Below are positions 20,258 through 28,392 of a stretch of DNA of 64,000 nucleotides, piece after piece (within the stretch, counting starts at the first letter, position 1; each line of letters begins with the position of its first letter). The notes beneath the pieces were generated by a model. The model was not told where the DNA came from. It saw only the letters and a program-made list of their open reading frames with translations, and made no database searches. The translations under genes were made by a program, and so were the position numbers. Origin of the DNA: JBMOMT01 sp049324835 (GTDB lineage Bacteria > Chloroflexota > Anaerolineae > CAYNKW01); the NCBI GenBank assembly GCA_049324835.1, contig JBMOMT010000060.1, forward strand, positions 124,001 through 188,000. Direction: 5' to 3'.

Positions 20258-21106
20258 TTATGGCCCCTCAATACGAATCTGACTGGGTGTGGCCGATGGC
20301 GTGTGTGTCACTGTGGACGCGCGTGTGGCTGTGGCTGTCACGATCGGGTCAGCCGTCGGGTCTTGGGTGATCGGAGGGGTGGGGACAAGGGGGTGTGTGG
20401 TAGAGCCGCCCGGCGTGGGCGGTATGATCGGTGGGGTAATTGGCACCGGTGTGACGGTTGGCGTGGGTGTGGACGGGGCCATTTTGGGCATCTGCCCCTC
20501 AGTGGCCCACTGGGTACGCTCGTCGTCGCTCATCGGTTCCGGCAGCGATGGCATCTGACCGTCCACGGCGGTAGATTGCTCTCCCGCCTTCACCGTGACC
20601 ATTCTGCCCTGCGCCGTCAACGTGACGCTACCCTCAGCCACAGAGACGCGCGTCGCGCCGTCGAATGCCGCCACGCTAAAGCGTGTATCACGCACGGCTG
20701 CGATGGCCCCGTTGGTCTGGACGGCGAATTCGTGAGGCTGATCGGTCGTCAGATTGATCCACAGGCGGCCTTTTTCCAGGTCAAGCGTGGTCCAGAGTTT
20801 GCCCTGGCGTGTGGCGCTTTCTTTGACGGTGAACACACAATCGGCTGCCAGGCGCACCCGGCCTTCTGGCAGTTCCAGGCTCGCCCAAGAATCCGCTCCC
20901 GTGCGCAGTTGACCGCCGCCAAACAGTTTCATGCCCACGCGGGCGGGCTGCCAGGCGTCTTTGGGACGCGGGTGGGCATCGACTTGGTTCACTGCTTCCA
21001 CCACCGTTGCCGGCTGGGCCTCGGCGGCGGGTGCTCGTAACAAAAGCGCCACCCCCATCGCTGCCAGCAATGTCAGACCAGCGGCCATCCACAATCCACG
21101 TTTCAT
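20258..21106 (-). CDS. short FecR-domain protein, paralogue of the downstream gene
   Basis: 282 residues: one N-terminal hydrophobic segment or signal (LWMAAGLTLLAAMGVALLL), then the FecR domain (GQLRTGADSWASLELPEG, WINLTTDQPHEFAVQTNGAI), then a Pro/Thr-rich tail of about 75 residues that ends without a further domain. It is close to the first half of the 18358-20217 protein, including the shared MSDDERT block. ATG at 21106 with GGAGGG upstream is chosen; it lies 1 bp after the cyclase stop at 21108. It is likely a short surface partner of the CHASE2 cyclase. Confidence 0.85.
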   Translation of the reverse strand: MKRGLWMAAGLTLLAAMGVALLLRAPAAEAQPATVVEAVNQVDAHPRPKDAWQPARVGMKLFGGGQLRTGADSWASLELPEGRVRLAADCVFTVKESATRQGKLWTTLDLEKGRLWINLTTDQPHEFAVQTNGAIAAVRDTRFSVAAFDGATRVSVAEGSVTLTAQGRMVTVKAGEQSTAVDGQMPSLPEPMSDDERTQWATEGQMPKMAPSTPTPTVTPVPITPPIIPPTPGGSTTHPLVPTPPITQDPTADPIVTATATRASTVTHTPSATPSQIRIEGP

Positions 21107-21107
21107 C

Positions 21108-22961
21108 TCAGCCCTCCGGCTCCGATAACCCCAACACGCGGTAGACGCGGATCGGCTCGGCCTTGCCTCTGGCCTGAAAGGGCAGCACGTCGGCATCGAC
21201 CTGCACCTGCCGCTGAACCTGCTCGTAGGTGGCCTGGGTGATCAACACCGTGGCGCAGGGCTGCTCGTCGTCTCCGTCGCGTTCCAGGCGGCGGGCCAGC
21301 ACTTCTTTGGTATAGTCCTGCACCCGCGCGGCGGTGTTGACGGCATCGCCGATGACGGTATACTCGACGCGACGGCCCCGGCCCACGATGCCGTCCATCA
21401 GCCGCCCGCTGTGAATGCCGATGCCCACACGCAGGGGGTGCTCGTCACGCAGGGGCCAGATGGCGTTGAGTTCGGGCAACAGGGCCGCCATGCGCAGCGC
21501 GGCCCGCACCGCCAGCAGGGCGTGATCTGGCGCTGGCTCTGGCGCGCCAAAGAGCACCAACAGACCATCACCTAACATTTTATCCAACACACCCTGCTCG
21601 GCAAACGCAGCCTCGACCATGGCGTCGGCATAGTGGTTGAGGAAACGGAGCACCTCGCCGCCGCGCCCCTGGCTGGTGAGGGTCTCGGTGGCCGAGGTAA
21701 AACCACGGATATCGGAAAAGAGGACGGTCGCTTCCACCTCCGGTCGGTCTTCGGTCACCAGCTCTTCCCAACTGTCGAGCACCACCGCCAGCCGCTCCGG
21801 GGCCATGAAACTCTGGAAGCGATCTCGCAGGCGGCGGCGCTCCTGCTCTTCGATGAGCACCCGTTCCACCAGGCCGCCGGCCATCGTCAGCGTGGCCAGG
21901 CCCACCGGCGATACGACCGACAGCCACAGATCGGCCTGGGCAAACAACAAAAAGGCCGTCACCAGGTAGAGCAACAGCCCGCCCCCCACGCCAGCCGTGG
22001 CCTGCAGGGGTGAGAGACGCCAAAAGGCGGTTGCTGTCAGGGCCACGGCCAACAGACTGATGGCCGCGTCGAGCCAGCCCGGCGCGTGGGTGATGGGATC
22101 GTTGTTGAGCAGGGTGGCGATGACATTGGCGTGCACTTCGACGCCGGGTGTCAGGCCGGCCTTGTCAAAAGGGGTGACGTGCAGGTCTTGCTCCAAAAAG
22201 GTGGTAAAACCAATGAGCACAACCTGATCCGTAAAAGTGGCGGCAGCTATCTCGCCGTTGAGCACCTGGTACATGGGCACCGTGCGAAAGGTATTGCCCC
22301 CGCCCCGAAAGTTGATGAGCAGATCGGTCGTGTTGTGAGGTGCCATGGCCGATGTCTCCCCGCCATGGGCCTGGGCCACCGCCAGGCCAAACGCCGTGTA
22401 CCAGGTGTCGTTGTGGAAGCGGTGCAGCGCCACCCGCCGCACCACGCCGTCGGTATCGAGGGCCACGTTGGCCAGCCCCACGCCGTTCACCGACTGAATC
22501 AGCGTTTCTAACGGCGCGGTGTAACGATCGTAGGCGTAGCCAGGCCCTTCCTGGTGTTCGATGAGACTGGCCAACACTGTCGGTGGGGCTTGCTGCAGGC
22601 TCTGGGCCAGGGCATCGTCGCCGCCTGGGTCGCTGCCGGGGTGTGTCCAGGCCACGTCTACTCCGATGACCGATGGCCCTCCGGCAGCGATGGCGTCGAT
22701 CAGGCGGGCGTATTCGGCGCGCGGCCAGGTGCGCAGGTTCTGGTTGAGCACGGTAAAACTCTCGTCGTTGATGGCGACGATCACGATGGGCGCGTCGGCC
22801 GGGCGCTCACCGCGCAGCCGGAAGCGTAGATCGTAGATGGTCAGCTCGAGGGTTTGGGGAATGCCAAAGCCGTTGAGCAGCAGAACCAGGACCAGCCCTG
22901 CGACCAGCATGAGCGCCAATCGGTGGGAGCGGGTGAGTTCGGATCGGAGTTGCTTTAGCAT
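21108..22961 (-). CDS. CHASE2-domain class III adenylate cyclase
   Basis: 617-residue membrane signalling enzyme predicted to make cAMP. Order: one membrane helix (LALMLVAGLVLVLLLNGFGI), an extracytoplasmic CHASE2 sensor, about three membrane helices, then a class III cyclase domain. The metal-binding Asp residues are in VLFSDIRGFT and MLGDGLLVLFG; the Lys in DKMLGDG and the Asp in TVIGDAVN favour ATP over GTP. ATG at 22961 is chosen because a longer frame's ATG at 23000 lies inside the -10 box of the promoter at 22999-23027. It heads an operon with two FecR proteins. Confidence 0.93.
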   Translation of the reverse strand: MLKQLRSELTRSHRLALMLVAGLVLVLLLNGFGIPQTLELTIYDLRFRLRGERPADAPIVIVAINDESFTVLNQNLRTWPRAEYARLIDAIAAGGPSVIGVDVAWTHPGSDPGGDDALAQSLQQAPPTVLASLIEHQEGPGYAYDRYTAPLETLIQSVNGVGLANVALDTDGVVRRVALHRFHNDTWYTAFGLAVAQAHGGETSAMAPHNTTDLLINFRGGGNTFRTVPMYQVLNGEIAAATFTDQVVLIGFTTFLEQDLHVTPFDKAGLTPGVEVHANVIATLLNNDPITHAPGWLDAAISLLAVALTATAFWRLSPLQATAGVGGGLLLYLVTAFLLFAQADLWLSVVSPVGLATLTMAGGLVERVLIEEQERRRLRDRFQSFMAPERLAVVLDSWEELVTEDRPEVEATVLFSDIRGFTSATETLTSQGRGGEVLRFLNHYADAMVEAAFAEQGVLDKMLGDGLLVLFGAPEPAPDHALLAVRAALRMAALLPELNAIWPLRDEHPLRVGIGIHSGRLMDGIVGRGRRVEYTVIGDAVNTAARVQDYTKEVLARRLERDGDDEQPCATVLITQATYEQVQRQVQVDADVLPFQARGKAEPIRVYRVLGLSEPEG

Positions 22962-22998
22962 GGAGCCCTCGCTTTCCGAGTGGGGGAGACCTGAATCC

Positions 22999-23027
22999 AT
23001 TATAATGGATTTGTAAGGTTTTGTGAA
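22999..23027 (-). promoter_or_regulatory. promoter of the cyclase-FecR unit
   Basis: Minus strand: TTCACA (23027-23022), 17-bp spacer, TATAAT (23004-22999). Transcription should begin near 22992, which rules out the in-frame ATG at 23000 as a start. Confidence 0.65.
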
Positions 23028-23051
23028 GTGCCCCTCTGTGACGGCTGCGTT

Positions 23052-23867
23052 TCAGTTTGGGGCCGGGTTGTCATTCTCTGCCGGGTTTTCAATGGGCAGG
23101 CTCAACGGTCGCGGTTCGGTTGGATCGCTTGTTTGGTGGGTTCGCTCCACGGCTCGCCAGAGATTGATCTTGACCTTGGGATAACTCTTTTCTACCGTAC
23201 GCAAGAGCTGTGCCATCAGAGCCCGGCGTGAGGCCTGGCCGTTCACACAGGCAGCCGGCGGCGGGGGAAAGCCGCAAACAGCCGCCAGACGCACCAGCTC
23301 TTTCTCCGGTACATAGATCAGCGGGCGAATCAGGGTCAGTCGATGGTCAAAAAAGGACACACGGGGGCGCATCGACTCCAGTCTGCCCTGGTAAAACAGG
23401 TTGAGCAGGGTGGTCTGGGCGGCGTCGTCGGCGTGATGGCCCAGAGCCACCTTGTTGCAGCCCATGCGGTCGGCGGCCAGGAATAGCGCTTTGCGCCGCC
23501 GCCAGGCACAGTGAAAACAAGGCGACCGTTCCCGTCCTTCAGGCAGACTATCCACCTCTTGCATAGGGGTCAGGATGTATTCTACCGCCTCACTTTGCAG
23601 CCAGGCCTCCAGCGAGGTGGTATTCTGACCCGACCCGCAGGGCGCATCGGCAGCCGGTATGACGTGCACGGCCACCAAGTCGTACCGTTCGCGGGCCACA
23701 CATTGCCGCGCGCCGAGCAGGTGTAACAACGAGAGGCTGTCTTTGCCGCCCGATACAGCCACAGCAATTCGATCCCCCTCGGCGATGAGGTTGTGTTGCC
23801 GGATGGCCTGGTTGACCTTTTTGAGCAGGAAAAAGGTTTGTCGGTTATGCGTGGGTTGTTTGGCCAT
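23052..23867 (-). CDS. ttcA: TtcA-like tRNA 2-thiocytidine synthetase (PP-loop ATPase)
   Basis: 271-residue PP-loop enzyme of the TtcA/TilS superfamily. The ATP-pyrophosphatase motif SGGKDS is at residues 39-44, a CxxC pair is in SPCFHCAWRRRK, and GHHADDAAQT follows. In TtcA, conserved Cys residues hold a 4Fe-4S cluster used to thiolate cytidine 32 of tRNA; the equivalent CxxC pairing is partly visible here, and a third Cys is near PPAACVNG. The specificity call is moderate because related proteins act on other uridines. A MITE-like element is inserted about 16 bp upstream of the ATG. Confidence 0.82.
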   Translation of the reverse strand: MAKQPTHNRQTFFLLKKVNQAIRQHNLIAEGDRIAVAVSGGKDSLSLLHLLGARQCVARERYDLVAVHVIPAADAPCGSGQNTTSLEAWLQSEAVEYILTPMQEVDSLPEGRERSPCFHCAWRRRKALFLAADRMGCNKVALGHHADDAAQTTLLNLFYQGRLESMRPRVSFFDHRLTLIRPLIYVPEKELVRLAAVCGFPPPPAACVNGQASRRALMAQLLRTVEKSYPKVKINLWRAVERTHQTSDPTEPRPLSLPIENPAENDNPAPN

Positions 23868-23883
23868 GGTCGAATCTCTTTTT

Positions 23884-24002
23884 GTAACTGCTCAGCCTAC
23901 CCGCCCGCAGGCTAAAATCTGGCCGACTGGACCCGGCAGATCTGCAAACTGTGGCAGCAGGGACACGGCCCCTACAAGAACCTGTGAGAGGGTGAGCAGT
24001 TA
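23884..24002. mobile_element. MITE-like element, copy 2, in the ttcA 5' region
   Basis: 119-bp relative of copies 1 and 3, from GTAACTGCTCAGCC to GAGCAGTTAT. Flanks are CTCTTTTT (23876-23883) and CTTTTTTT (24003-24010), matching at 7 of 8 bases, which fits an old 8-bp target duplication. The central hairpin is degenerate (GGGACACGGCCCC). It separates ttcA (start 23867) from any promoter further upstream. Apart from this element and the LysM promoter, the 255-bp gap 23868-24122 shows nothing else. Confidence 0.82.
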
Positions 24003-24083
24003 TCTTTTTTTGATCGTATTTGCCCCAAGCGAATCTGCGTTGCGCGGCGTCGATTATACCACACTTTGCGTTTTTGCTTTTGT

Positions 24084-24112
24084 TTGCTCCTGCTCCCAAC
24101 CTGTGGTAGAAT
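24084..24112 (+). promoter_or_regulatory. extended -10 promoter of the LysM gene
   Basis: TTGCTC (24084-24089), 17-bp spacer, TAGAAT (24107-24112) preceded by TGG. The start codon at 24123 lies only 10 bp after the -10 box, so the transcript may be leaderless or nearly so. Confidence 0.5.
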
Positions 24113-24122
24113 GTAGCGCAGC

Positions 24123-25118
24123 ATGTCCACCTATCACCGTTTGTACGATCCAATTGCACAGCCGTTGTTTTGGCTCCTGTTGCCGGTCATCGGCCTGCTG
24201 GCCGGTTGCGGACCGCTCATCACCCACCCCACGTCCACGCCGCCCCCGCCCACCGAGCCGGTTTCGCTGGCAACCGTGACCTCCAGAGCCACCTCTACTC
24301 CCGCCTCTTCTACACCCATCCCCACCGACTCGCCGACGCCGACTGCCACGCCGGTGATCTATGTTTTGTTGGCTGGCGACAGCCTGTGGAGCGTGGCCTG
24401 GGAATACGGCGTGAGTGTCGAGGCGTTGCAGGAGGCCAACGGCATCATCGATCCTCGCACCTTGCAGATAGGCCAGCAGCTGGTCATTCCTCGCCAGCAA
24501 GAGGCTCTCACATCTCCCGTTACGCCTACTCCCACGCCGGTGCCGTTAGAGCCGGTCAGCCTGGGTTTTTACGATACCCCTTCCGGCGGCTTGTGGTGTT
24601 TGGGTGAGGTGTGGAATCGTTCCGGCAGCGATGCCGAGCTGGTGCAGGTGGCCGTGGCGCTTTTTGATGCCAATCGTCGCACGCTGTTGGAACGTTCGGC
24701 TTTTACCGTGTTGGATATCGTGCCACAGGATGGACGCGCCGCCTTTGGCGTGCTCTTGGAGCAAAAACCGGCCGATTTTGTTGCCTACCAGGTCTGGGTG
24801 GTCGGTGGTGAGCCGCTGGCCTACCAGGGCCGTCGTTACCGGGAGCTGGCGGTGGTGGAAGATCGGGGTGAATGGAGCGGTGGCGTCTATGTCGTCAGCG
24901 GGCAGGTGGAAAACTGGGGCGCGTTGCCGGCCCAGGAGGTGACGGTGGTGGTCACGGGCTACGATGCCCAGGGGCTGGTCAGTGCGGTTCGTCTGGCCGC
25001 GGTAGAGGATGAAATACTGCCTCCAGGCGCGCTGAGCCGCTTCCGGGTGACACTCGTCCCGGCGGGTGAGGCCATCGCTTCCTACCGGGTGCAGGTGCAG
25101 GGCTGGCGAGGGAACTGA
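24123..25118 (+). CDS. LysM-domain lipoprotein
   Basis: 331-residue exported protein. A lipoprotein signal ends in the lipobox GLLAGC (Cys near 29), followed by a Thr/Pro/Ser-rich linker. A LysM peptidoglycan- or glycan-binding domain follows (VLLAGDSLWSVAWEYGVS...LQIGQQLVIP), then a second Pro/Thr linker and two beta-sandwich repeats reminiscent of FxLYD domains. It probably holds to the cell-wall polymer outside the membrane. The ATG has no Shine-Dalgarno and sits very close to the promoter. It is followed 3 bp later by plsC. Confidence 0.88.
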   Translation: MSTYHRLYDPIAQPLFWLLLPVIGLLAGCGPLITHPTSTPPPPTEPVSLATVTSRATSTPASSTPIPTDSPTPTATPVIYVLLAGDSLWSVAWEYGVSVEALQEANGIIDPRTLQIGQQLVIPRQQEALTSPVTPTPTPVPLEPVSLGFYDTPSGGLWCLGEVWNRSGSDAELVQVAVALFDANRRTLLERSAFTVLDIVPQDGRAAFGVLLEQKPADFVAYQVWVVGGEPLAYQGRRYRELAVVEDRGEWSGGVYVVSGQVENWGALPAQEVTVVVTGYDAQGLVSAVRLAAVEDEILPPGALSRFRVTLVPAGEAIASYRVQVQGWRGN

Positions 25119-25121
25119 GGC

Positions 25122-25832
25122 ATGGCGCATCCTGTCGAGATTGCAGCCGGGCAAAAGATGAACCTGCGCTACCGGACGATGCGCCGCATCTTTGCCTGGG
25201 TCTACCGTCTGTTGATGCGCATCGAAGTGACCGGCCTGGAGAATTTCGAGGTCGCCGGCCCCTGTCTGGTAGTGGTCAACCACCTCAGCGTTTTTGATCC
25301 ACCCCTGTTGCAGATTCTTTACCCCAGGCGAGCGGTGGCTTTTGCTGCCGACAAGTATCGCCGCCACCCGGTTTTCAGTCCCATCATGGGCCTTATCGGC
25401 AACGTGATCTATATCCGACGCGGCGAGATAGACCGGCAGGCCCTGCGCGCTGCTCTCGAGGTGCTCCGGGCAGGCGGCACCATGGGCCTGGCTCCAGAGG
25501 GCACACGCAGCAAGATCGGTCAGTTGCAGCGGGCCAGGGAAGGCGCTGCTTACCTGGCCAGCCGCACCGATGCCACCATCGTGCCTGTGGGCATCAGCGG
25601 CACAGAAACGGTTCTGAGCAATCTGAAGCGGCTGCGCCGTAGCCGGGTGCGGGCGGTCGTCGGCCAGCCGTTCAAACTGCCGCCGGTCGATGGCCCGGTC
25701 AAAGGCGCGCAGTTGGCGGCCAACACGGATCGAATCATGTGTCGCATTGCGGCCCTGCTGCCCGAATCGTATCGCGGCTATTATCGTCATCGCTGTGCGT
25801 CGGACGGCGCGCCGCTGCCGGCAGATACCTAG
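25122..25832 (+). CDS. plsC: 1-acyl-sn-glycerol-3-phosphate acyltransferase
   Basis: 236-residue membrane-associated acyltransferase of the PlsC family, which adds the second acyl chain in phosphatidic acid synthesis. The catalytic motif HxxxxD is in VVNHLSVFD, and the second motif is APEGTRSK. The start codon lies 3 bp after the LysM stop, so the two genes are probably coupled. The acyl-donor preference cannot be read from sequence. Confidence 0.93.
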   Translation: MAHPVEIAAGQKMNLRYRTMRRIFAWVYRLLMRIEVTGLENFEVAGPCLVVVNHLSVFDPPLLQILYPRRAVAFAADKYRRHPVFSPIMGLIGNVIYIRRGEIDRQALRAALEVLRAGGTMGLAPEGTRSKIGQLQRAREGAAYLASRTDATIVPVGISGTETVLSNLKRLRRSRVRAVVGQPFKLPPVDGPVKGAQLAANTDRIMCRIAALLPESYRGYYRHRCASDGAPLPADT

Positions 25833-25847
25833 AAAAGACATCCATCG

Positions 25848-26651
25848 ATGCCGATCAAAGTGGCGTCACCCTCTGGCCGGCGCTGGCTGCGACGGACCGC
25901 CGCCCTGCTGGCGGCGGCGGTCATCCTGGCCTTTCTCCTCGCGCCGCCCACATCGGTGCTGGACAAGGCAGACAACGTGGGCTTTGCCGTTTGTCACCGC
26001 ATCGATCACCGATCGTTTCACGTGCAGGGACGGCAATTGCCGCTGTGCGTCCGCTGCACCGGCACTTATCTGGGCGTGCTGGCCGGGCTGGGCGCCTTTT
26101 GGCTGCGGGGACGGCGGCGGGCGGTGGGGTTTCCACCGCTCCGGGTGCTGATCGTCCTGCTTGGTTTTTGGATGGTTTTTGGTCTGGACGGTCTCAACTC
26201 TTACCTGGCTTTGATCGGCATGCCACACCTGTACGAGCCGCATCACATCTTGCGTGTGTTCACCGGTTGCCTCAACGGTGTGGCCCTCTCGACGCTGGTG
26301 TGGCCGGTGTTCAACTTTTCTCTGTGGAAACAGACCGACCCTCAGCCCGTGATCCGTAACCTGTGGGAGATGGCAGGTATCGTGGCGCTGGCCTGGGGAC
26401 TGTCGTTGGTGGTTTACACCGAGGTCGATTTTCTGCTCTACCCGGTGGCGCTGGTGAGCAGCCTGGGTGTACTGCTGATGCTGACACTGGTCAATAGCAT
26501 GCTGGTGCTGGCGCTCATCCAGCCCAATCCCATTGCCGATACCTGGCGCGATGCGGCGCTGCCGCTGGCGTTGGGGCTGGCCCTGGCGCTGATCGAGATT
26601 GGCGTGCTGGACTTTGTGCGTTTCAACCTGCTGCCGCCGCTGTCGTTTTGA
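25848..26651 (+). CDS. DUF2085 membrane protein
   Basis: 267-residue protein with about six membrane helices. The DUF2085 signature is clear: a Cys-His pair in GFAVCHRIDHRSF, then LPLCVRCTGTYLG. The three Cys and two His residues suggest a metal or redox site at the membrane face, but the function is unknown for the family. It lies 15 bp after plsC and probably shares its message. No strong ribosome site is seen before the ATG at 25848. Confidence 0.85.
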   Translation: MPIKVASPSGRRWLRRTAALLAAAVILAFLLAPPTSVLDKADNVGFAVCHRIDHRSFHVQGRQLPLCVRCTGTYLGVLAGLGAFWLRGRRRAVGFPPLRVLIVLLGFWMVFGLDGLNSYLALIGMPHLYEPHHILRVFTGCLNGVALSTLVWPVFNFSLWKQTDPQPVIRNLWEMAGIVALAWGLSLVVYTEVDFLLYPVALVSSLGVLLMLTLVNSMLVLALIQPNPIADTWRDAALPLALGLALALIEIGVLDFVRFNLLPPLSF

Positions 26652-26712
26652 GCCAGCCTCACGGCGGCGTATCCGGTTGCCAGAGCCGCAACCCGGCACA
26701 GGTGGGTGCGTA

Positions 26713-26741
26713 TTGTCATTGTGGTCATCCTCTGGTATAAT
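26713..26741 (+). promoter_or_regulatory. strong promoter for the DUF4013 gene
   Basis: TTGTCA (26713-26718), 17-bp spacer, TATAAT (26736-26741) preceded by TGG. The leader to the ATG at 26787 would be about 40 nt. Confidence 0.7.
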
Positions 26742-26786
26742 GCCCGTGTTTCGGTCGAATCGACTTTTGATAGAAAGGAGCTCTCT

Positions 26787-27446
26787 ATGAACCTCGGCAA
26801 AGCGTTCACTTTTGTGTTCGACGACGAAAACTGGATCGTCAAGGTGTTGATCGGCGGCGTGTTGAGCCTCATCCCCATCGTTGGTCAGATTCTGGTCTTT
26901 GGTTACGCCATCGAAGTGATGAAAAACGTGATGCGAGGCGCGTCCGACCCTCTGCCCGAGTGGGACGACTGGGGCGCCAAGCTGGTCAACGGCATCATGT
27001 ACTTTGTCATCAGCATCGTGTATGCTTTGCCCATCATCCTGTTGGGCGTGTGTTTTGGGCTGCTGATGTCGTTGACGGGCGCGGCTGAGGCCGAGGAAGC
27101 GGCGACCGTATTGGGCTCGCTGGGCGGCATTTGTTATGGTGGCTTTGCACTGGTCTATGGTATTTTCCTGGCGCTGGCTTTGCCGGCGGCGCTGGGTCGC
27201 TACCTGGAAACAGGTGAGCTGGGCGCGGCCTTTCGTTTTGCCGATGTGTGGGCCCTGGTGCGGGCCAACATCGGCGGTTGGCTCATCGCGCTGGTACTTT
27301 CCTGGCTGGCGGGTCTGGTCGCCGGGCTGGGCGTGATCCTCTGTTTTGTGGGTGTACTGTTCACCAGTTTTTGGTCCACGCTGGTGATGACCTATCTGTG
27401 GGGTGATGCCTACCGCGAGGCCAGCGCTGGCGCGGCGTTGGTATAG
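26787..27446 (+). CDS. DUF4013 membrane protein
   Basis: 219 residues starting MNLGKAFTFVFDDENW, matching the DUF4013 pattern with the LPEWDDWGAKLVNG block near residues 52-65. About six hydrophobic segments make it an integral membrane protein of unknown function. ATG at 26787 follows AGAAAGGAG, a strong ribosome site, and lies downstream of a near-consensus promoter, so expression may be high. It is followed 9 bp later by a DUF4126 gene. Confidence 0.85.
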   Translation: MNLGKAFTFVFDDENWIVKVLIGGVLSLIPIVGQILVFGYAIEVMKNVMRGASDPLPEWDDWGAKLVNGIMYFVISIVYALPIILLGVCFGLLMSLTGAAEAEEAATVLGSLGGICYGGFALVYGIFLALALPAALGRYLETGELGAAFRFADVWALVRANIGGWLIALVLSWLAGLVAGLGVILCFVGVLFTSFWSTLVMTYLWGDAYREASAGAALV

Positions 27447-27455
27447 GGGCGCAAC

Positions 27456-28028
27456 ATGCTCGATGTCATCAGCGGTCTGGCAACGGGTCTGGGCCTCTCG
27501 TCGTCGGCAGGGCTGAACGCCTACCTGCCGCTGCTGATCCTGGCGCTGGCGGCGCGGTTTACCGACTGGATCACACTCAACGAACCGTGGGATGCCCTGA
27601 CCAGCGGCTGGATCATCGTTTTGCTGGCAGCGCTGTTGGCCGTGGAGGTGGTGGCCGACAAGATGCCCGCCGTGGATCACATCAACGATACGATCCAGAC
27701 CTTTATCCGGCCTGCGGCGGGGGCGCTCCTGTTTGCCGCCAGCTCCGATGCTGTGGCCAACATCCATCCGGTGTTTGCGATGGCCTGCGGTGTGATCGTG
27801 GCCGGAGGGGTGCATGCTGTCAAGGCCACGGCGCGCCCGGCAGTAACCGTCACCACTGCCGGGGTGGGTAATCCCATCGTCAGCACCCTGGAGGATATCA
27901 CTTCGGCGCTTGTGGCTCTGTTGTCGATCTTGCTCCCCACGTTGATGGTCCTGGTCCTGTTGCTGTTGTTTGTCCTGGCGATTGGCTGGTATTGGCGGCG
28001 ACGGCGTGTGCGCGCGGCACGCGCCTGA
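27456..28028 (+). CDS. DUF4126 membrane protein
   Basis: 190-residue membrane protein of the DUF4126 family. It has the N-terminal block LATGLGLSSSAGLNAYLPLL, then ADKMPAVDHINDTIQTFIRP, then a strongly hydrophobic C-terminal helix ended by a basic WYWRRRRVRAARA tail. Function unknown; family members have four to five helices. It is in the same unit as the DUF4013 gene and the 71-residue protein that follows. Confidence 0.85.
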   Translation: MLDVISGLATGLGLSSSAGLNAYLPLLILALAARFTDWITLNEPWDALTSGWIIVLLAALLAVEVVADKMPAVDHINDTIQTFIRPAAGALLFAASSDAVANIHPVFAMACGVIVAGGVHAVKATARPAVTVTTAGVGNPIVSTLEDITSALVALLSILLPTLMVLVLLLLFVLAIGWYWRRRRVRAARA

Positions 28029-28076
28029 GCCGGCGGTGTTGTTTTAATCCCTATGATTTCGAGAAAGGAGTGTTCC

Positions 28077-28292
28077 ATGGCAGAAGGCATTTATGTAGCT
28101 CCAGAGGCGGCGCCGACGCCCAAGAAGAACAATACGCTGTTGATCGTCCTGGCCGTGGTGGTGGGGCTGATCGTCGTTTGCTGCTGCTGCGCTTTGGCTT
28201 TCTTTTTCCTGGGGCCGATGCTCCTTGGCCCAGAGATCGGCAATGTCTTTTCCAATATCGTTGAAGGCCTGGAGATGACACCCGTTCCCTAA
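28077..28292 (+). CDS. 71-residue single-pass membrane protein
   Basis: Small protein beginning MAEGIYVAPEAAPTPKKNN with one membrane helix that contains four consecutive cysteines (LIVVCCCCALAFFF), then a short tail ending EMTPVP. ATG at 28077 follows GAGAAAGGAG at good spacing, better than an upstream in-frame ATG. I do not recognise a family. The cysteine run could be a palmitoylation-like, metal or structural feature, but that is speculation. It is followed by a hairpin terminator. Confidence 0.7.
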   Translation: MAEGIYVAPEAAPTPKKNNTLLIVLAVVVGLIVVCCCCALAFFFLGPMLLGPEIGNVFSNIVEGLEMTPVP

Positions 28293-28320
28293 CCAGCACG
28301 TTTTCGAATACGTTTTGACG

Positions 28321-28371
28321 GCGAGAGCGCGGCGAAGGGGCTTTTTTTCTTCGTTGTGCTCTCGCATTTTT
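28321..28371 (+). terminator. intrinsic terminator after the small membrane-protein unit
   Basis: GCGAGAGC (28321-28328) pairs with GCTCTCGC (28358-28365), with an inner CGAAG/CTTCG stem, followed by ATTTTT. It lies directly before nfo, for which I see no separate promoter, so it may be a leaky terminator. Confidence 0.7.
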
Positions 28372-28392
28372 CAGATGCAGACGGAGCGTTCG

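Noticed and set aside
22962..23000. Longer N-terminus for the CHASE2 cyclase (ATG at 23000)
   Set aside because: That ATG lies within the -10 box of the only visible promoter, so it would not be in the transcript.
25866..27815. 649-codon open frame on the minus strand
   Set aside because: Antisense to DUF2085, DUF4013 and DUF4126 genes; the product is rich in Gln/His/Arg with no domain.
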